DNA from: Aliarcobacter sp.
Lineage (GTDB): Bacteria > Campylobacterota > Campylobacteria > Campylobacterales > Arcobacteraceae
Reading direction: 5' to 3'
Assembly: GCA_028688995.1 (NCBI GenBank)
Contig: JAQTXB010000008.1
Location: 57,050 to 121,049 of the forward strand
Length of the DNA stretch: 64,000 bases
Translations under genes and position numbers: made by a program
Shown here: piece by piece, positions 61,702 to 64,000 of the stretch
Numbering within the stretch: the first letter of the stretch is position 1
Layout of the letters: each line of letters opens with the position of its first letter
The notes under the pieces: model-generated
What the model was told of the DNA's origin: nothing
The model's input: only the letters and a program-made list of their open reading frames with translations
The model's database searches: none

Positions 61702-62196
61702 TTAATAAAGTCCAGCTGCAGATTTTATTAATTCTAAAGTTCTTTGAGGAATTATAAGATTTGGAGATAATTTATCTTCATTCTCTTTATAATATTTTGA
61801 TTCTAAAATAGTATTAATCTTATCTTCAAATTTTTGTATTACAGTTTCTTGCGTATCTTTATCTTCAATATCTAAAAACTGTCTTGGTTCTTGATTTTGA
61901 ACTCTTGCTAATCTATAGTTAAATAAATAGACATTATCTGAATCTTCATTAAATGTTTTGCATATTGATTTATAAACATCATTCAACTCTGCTTCATATT
62001 TTTTATAAATTACTCCTGCACTATCATTCAATGCTTTTGTAAAATTTTCATAATTTACAAATAATTCTTTTAATAGTTCATTATCAACTGAATCTTCAGT
62101 TATATTATACTTTTTTGATAATAAATGATTACAACAATAATAAACAACTTCTTCTTGAGTACTTTTAATGTTTTCTAAAAATTCTGATAATTTCAT
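61702..62196 (-). CDS. hypothetical 164-residue protein
   Basis: Not recognised. An acidic, all-helical soluble protein beginning MKLSEFLENIKSTQEEVVYY, with a CC pair near residue 21 and the ending RTLELIKSAAGLY. It has no signal peptide, membrane segment or zinc motif. AGGAGATT precedes the ATG at 62196. The pckA terminator lies just upstream, so it probably has its own promoter in the short gap or depends on read-through. It is convergent with ribBA. Confidence 0.65.
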   Translation of the reverse strand: MKLSEFLENIKSTQEEVVYYCCNHLLSKKYNITEDSVDNELLKELFVNYENFTKALNDSAGVIYKKYEAELNDVYKSICKTFNEDSDNVYLFNYRLARVQNQEPRQFLDIEDKDTQETVIQKFEDKINTILESKYYKENEDKLSPNLIIPQRTLELIKSAAGLY

Positions 62197-62214
62197 ATTT
62201 AATCTCCTATATAT

Positions 62215-62244
62215 TATAAAAAGAGAAATAAATCTCTTTTTATA
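62215..62244 (-). terminator. terminator after pckA
   Basis: A perfect 12-bp stem TATAAAAAGAGA (62215-62226) and TCTCTTTTTATA (62233-62244) around a 6-nt loop. It follows the pckA stop on the minus strand. Confidence 0.7.
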
Positions 62245-62268
62245 ATTAAATTTATAGGAAATTGTATC

Positions 62269-63849
62269 TTATAAAGATGGTCCTGCAGCTGTGAAATCAA
62301 ATTCACTTTCTAAAGTTAAGTATTTTTTAAAGTTTTTAATATACATAGAAGCTAATTTTCTTTTTGTTTCATCATAAGATTCTTTATCTTTCCATGTGTT
62401 TCGAGGATTTAATACTTCAGTATCAACACCTTTTAATGTTTTTGGTATTTTTAAATTAAATACTGGTAAATTTTCAAATTCTGATTCATTTATTGAACCA
62501 TCAAGAATACCATTAATACAAGCTCTTGTATTTTTGATACTCATTCTTTTTCCAACGCCATAAGGACCACCAGTCCATCCTGTATTTACAAGATATACAT
62601 TTACTTTATGTTGATCGATTTTTCTACCTAATAATTCTGCATAAACAGTAGGATTTAAAGGTAAAAATGCTTCACCAAAACATGAAGAGAATGTTGCAAC
62701 TGGTTCAGTAATTCCTCTTTCTGTTCCTGCAACTTTTGCAGTATATCCACTTAAAAAGTAATACATAGCTTGTTGTTTATCAAGTTTTGCTACTGGAGGT
62801 AAAACCCCAAAAGCATCTGCACATAAGAAAATAATGTTAGTAGGGTGTCCACCTCTCATGTCTGGAGTATGATTTTCTATATGACATAAAGGATATGAAA
62901 CCCTAGTATTTTCAGTTTTTGAACCATCTGTATAATCAACAACTCCATTTTCATCAGCAACTACATTTTCTAAAATAGCACCTTTTTTAATAGCATTAAA
63001 AATTTCTGGTTCAGAACTTCCATCAAGGTTAATTACTTTTGCATAGCATCCACCCTCAAAGTTAAAAATACCTTCATCATCCCAACCATGTTCATCATCA
63101 CCAATTAAAGCTCTATTTGGATCTGTAGAAAGTGTAGTTTTTCCTGTTCCTGAAAGACCAAAGAATAGGGCAGTATCACCATCTTTTCCAATATTAGCAG
63201 AACAGTGCATTGATAATTTTCCTTCTAATGGAAGCCAGTAATTCATCATAGAGAACACACCTTTTTTCATTTCACCAGCATACCAAGTTCCACCAATAAT
63301 TGCTACATTTTCTTCTACGTTAAAGATTACATAAACTTCAGAATGTAAACCATGACTAGCATATGCCATATCAACTGTTTTACAAGAGTTATATATAGTA
63401 AAATCAGGTTTAAAGTTATCTAATTCTTCTTGTGTTTGAGGCATAATAAACATATTTTGAATAAAATGTGCCTGCCAAGCAACTTCAGTGATAAATCTAA
63501 CAGATTTTCTTGAATCAAGTGAAGCACCACAATATACATCAGTTACATAAAGGTCTTTATTACTTAATTGTTTTTTAGAAGTTTTAAATAAATCTTCATA
63601 AACTTCTTTTGATACTTTGTGATTAATATCACCCCAAGCAATATATTTATTTGATGGATCTTGATTTACAAAAAACTTATCTTTAGGACTTCTTCCTGTA
63701 AAAATACCTGTATCAATCATCAATGCACCAGTTGAAGATATTTTTGCACCTTCTTTTTCAACAGCATCTTTTATTAATGTGTCTACATCTAAATTTCTTT
63801 TGATAATTCCAACATTTTCTAAACCTAATGAGTCTTTAATTCCAGACAT
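62269..63849 (-). CDS. pckA: phosphoenolpyruvate carboxykinase (ATP)
   Basis: A 526-residue gluconeogenic enzyme that converts oxaloacetate plus ATP to phosphoenolpyruvate, CO2 and ADP. The kinase-1a P-loop is [16 protein letters not shown] and kinase-2 is [22 protein letters not shown] near the N terminus, the substrate-site [20 protein letters not shown] and [14 protein letters not shown] are family marks. AGGAAAG precedes the ATG. The oadB-like gene ends 26 nt upstream on the same strand, so the two enzymes of oxaloacetate breakdown may be co-transcribed. A terminator follows. Confidence 0.97.
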   Translation of the reverse strand: MSGIKDSLGLENVGIIKRNLDVDTLIKDAVEKEGAKISSTGALMIDTGIFTGRSPKDKFFVNQDPSNKYIAWGDINHKVSKEVYEDLFKTSKKQLSNKDLYVTDVYCGASLDSRKSVRFITEVAWQAHFIQNMFIMPQTQEELDNFKPDFTIYNSCKTVDMAYASHGLHSEVYVIFNVEENVAIIGGTWYAGEMKKGVFSMMNYWLPLEGKLSMHCSANIGKDGDTALFFGLSGTGKTTLSTDPNRALIGDDEHGWDDEGIFNFEGGCYAKVINLDGSSEPEIFNAIKKGAILENVVADENGVVDYTDGSKTENTRVSYPLCHIENHTPDMRGGHPTNIIFLCADAFGVLPPVAKLDKQQAMYYFLSGYTAKVAGTERGITEPVATFSSCFGEAFLPLNPTVYAELLGRKIDQHKVNVYLVNTGWTGGPYGVGKRMSIKNTRACINGILDGSINESEFENLPVFNLKIPKTLKGVDTEVLNPRNTWKDKESYDETKRKLASMYIKNFKKYLTLESEFDFTAAGPSL

Positions 63850-63875
63850 AATTTAACTTTCCTACTTGTTAATTT

Positions 63876-64000
63876 TTATTTAAATATCGATAAAAGTACA
63901 CCAGCCGCAACTGCTGAACCAATAACACCAGCTACATTAGGACCCATCGCATGCATTAATAAAATGTTCGATTTGTCATATAACTGACCTTCTTTACTTA
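63876..64000 (-). CDS. oadB: sodium-pumping decarboxylase beta subunit, C-terminal end
   Basis: Partial: only the last ~41 residues are in the window, the rest lies past the right edge. The read-out includes [20 protein letters not shown] and ends [11 protein letters not shown]. The [14 protein letters not shown] segment is the conserved C-terminal helix of OadB/GcdB/MmdB, the membrane subunit that couples decarboxylation to sodium export. Position upstream of pckA supports oxaloacetate as the substrate of the complex. The family is recognised from a short stretch only. Confidence 0.8.
   Translation of the reverse strand, partial: SKEGQLYDKSNILLMHAMGPNVAGVIGSAVAAGVLLSIFK

Overview
The window is AT-rich, densely coded bacterial chromosome. 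The gene content points to Campylobacterota, most likely the Arcobacter group (Arcobacteraceae). Supporting signs are an all-alpha dUTPase of the Campylobacter type, a RibBA with a degenerate GTP-cyclohydrolase half beside a separate intact RibA, HemN, LpxK, KdsB and LptB, neighbouring pckA and oadB-like genes, and sigma70 promoters that mostly show a TATAAT box without a -35 box. This assignment is inference from gene families; no rRNA gene is present.

Layout. 0-5 kb: the end of cmoB, two tandem GGDEF paralogues with altered signature motifs, an MBL-fold hydrolase, a ferritin-like DUF455 protein and two unknowns. 5-13.7 kb: trpB, dnaJ, recR, a 57-residue four-cysteine protein, a PAS histidine kinase, a dUTPase with an N-terminal extension, a gamma-carbonic anhydrase-like protein and katG. 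13.7-19.9 kb: a four-gene minus-strand cluster of M20 peptidase, RimK-like ATP-grasp ligase, a second ATP-grasp protein fused to ComEA-type helix-hairpin-helix repeats, and a large M14 carboxypeptidase. This is the best candidate for an undescribed system. 19.9-22.6 kb: a decayed accessory island with a broken serine resolvase, a FISUMP-like pseudogene, a possible transposase fragment, a three-copy 23-bp tandem repeat and one intact orphan gene. 22.7-38 kb: argG, then S4 protein-trpD-tsaE-lptB, two c-di-GMP proteins, kdsB, polA, an orphan response regulator, lgt, an Fe-S oxidoreductase and a lipoprotein.

38-43.4 kb: an RraA-family protein, a gamma-glutamylcyclotransferase-like protein, a membrane/helical-repeat protein and ovoA (ovothiol synthesis). 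43.5-47.7 kb: a comEC-like gene, then tatB-tatC-queA-DEDD exonuclease on the minus strand. 47.7-52.3 kb: a nine-gene plus-strand run holding a TerB/J-domain protein, two tandem Bfd-like [2Fe-2S] proteins, nadE, a DegT aminotransferase, lpxK and a PLDc_N protein. 52.3-55.7 kb: hemN, argF and hemB on the minus strand. 55.7-60.1 kb: ribA-rsmG-three small genes including a tetraheme cytochrome-glyS. 60.1-64 kb: three tRNA genes (Thr, Met, fMet) behind a perfect consensus promoter, ribBA, an unknown gene, pckA and the end of an oadB-like gene.

Most of the window is housekeeping and biosynthesis: tryptophan, arginine, heme, riboflavin, NAD, lipid A/Kdo, tRNA modification and protein export. The regulatory content is c-di-GMP and phosphorelay proteins. 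Convergent gene pairs are separated by compact symmetric hairpins that can terminate transcription from both sides. No CRISPR array, rRNA gene or intact insertion sequence was seen.
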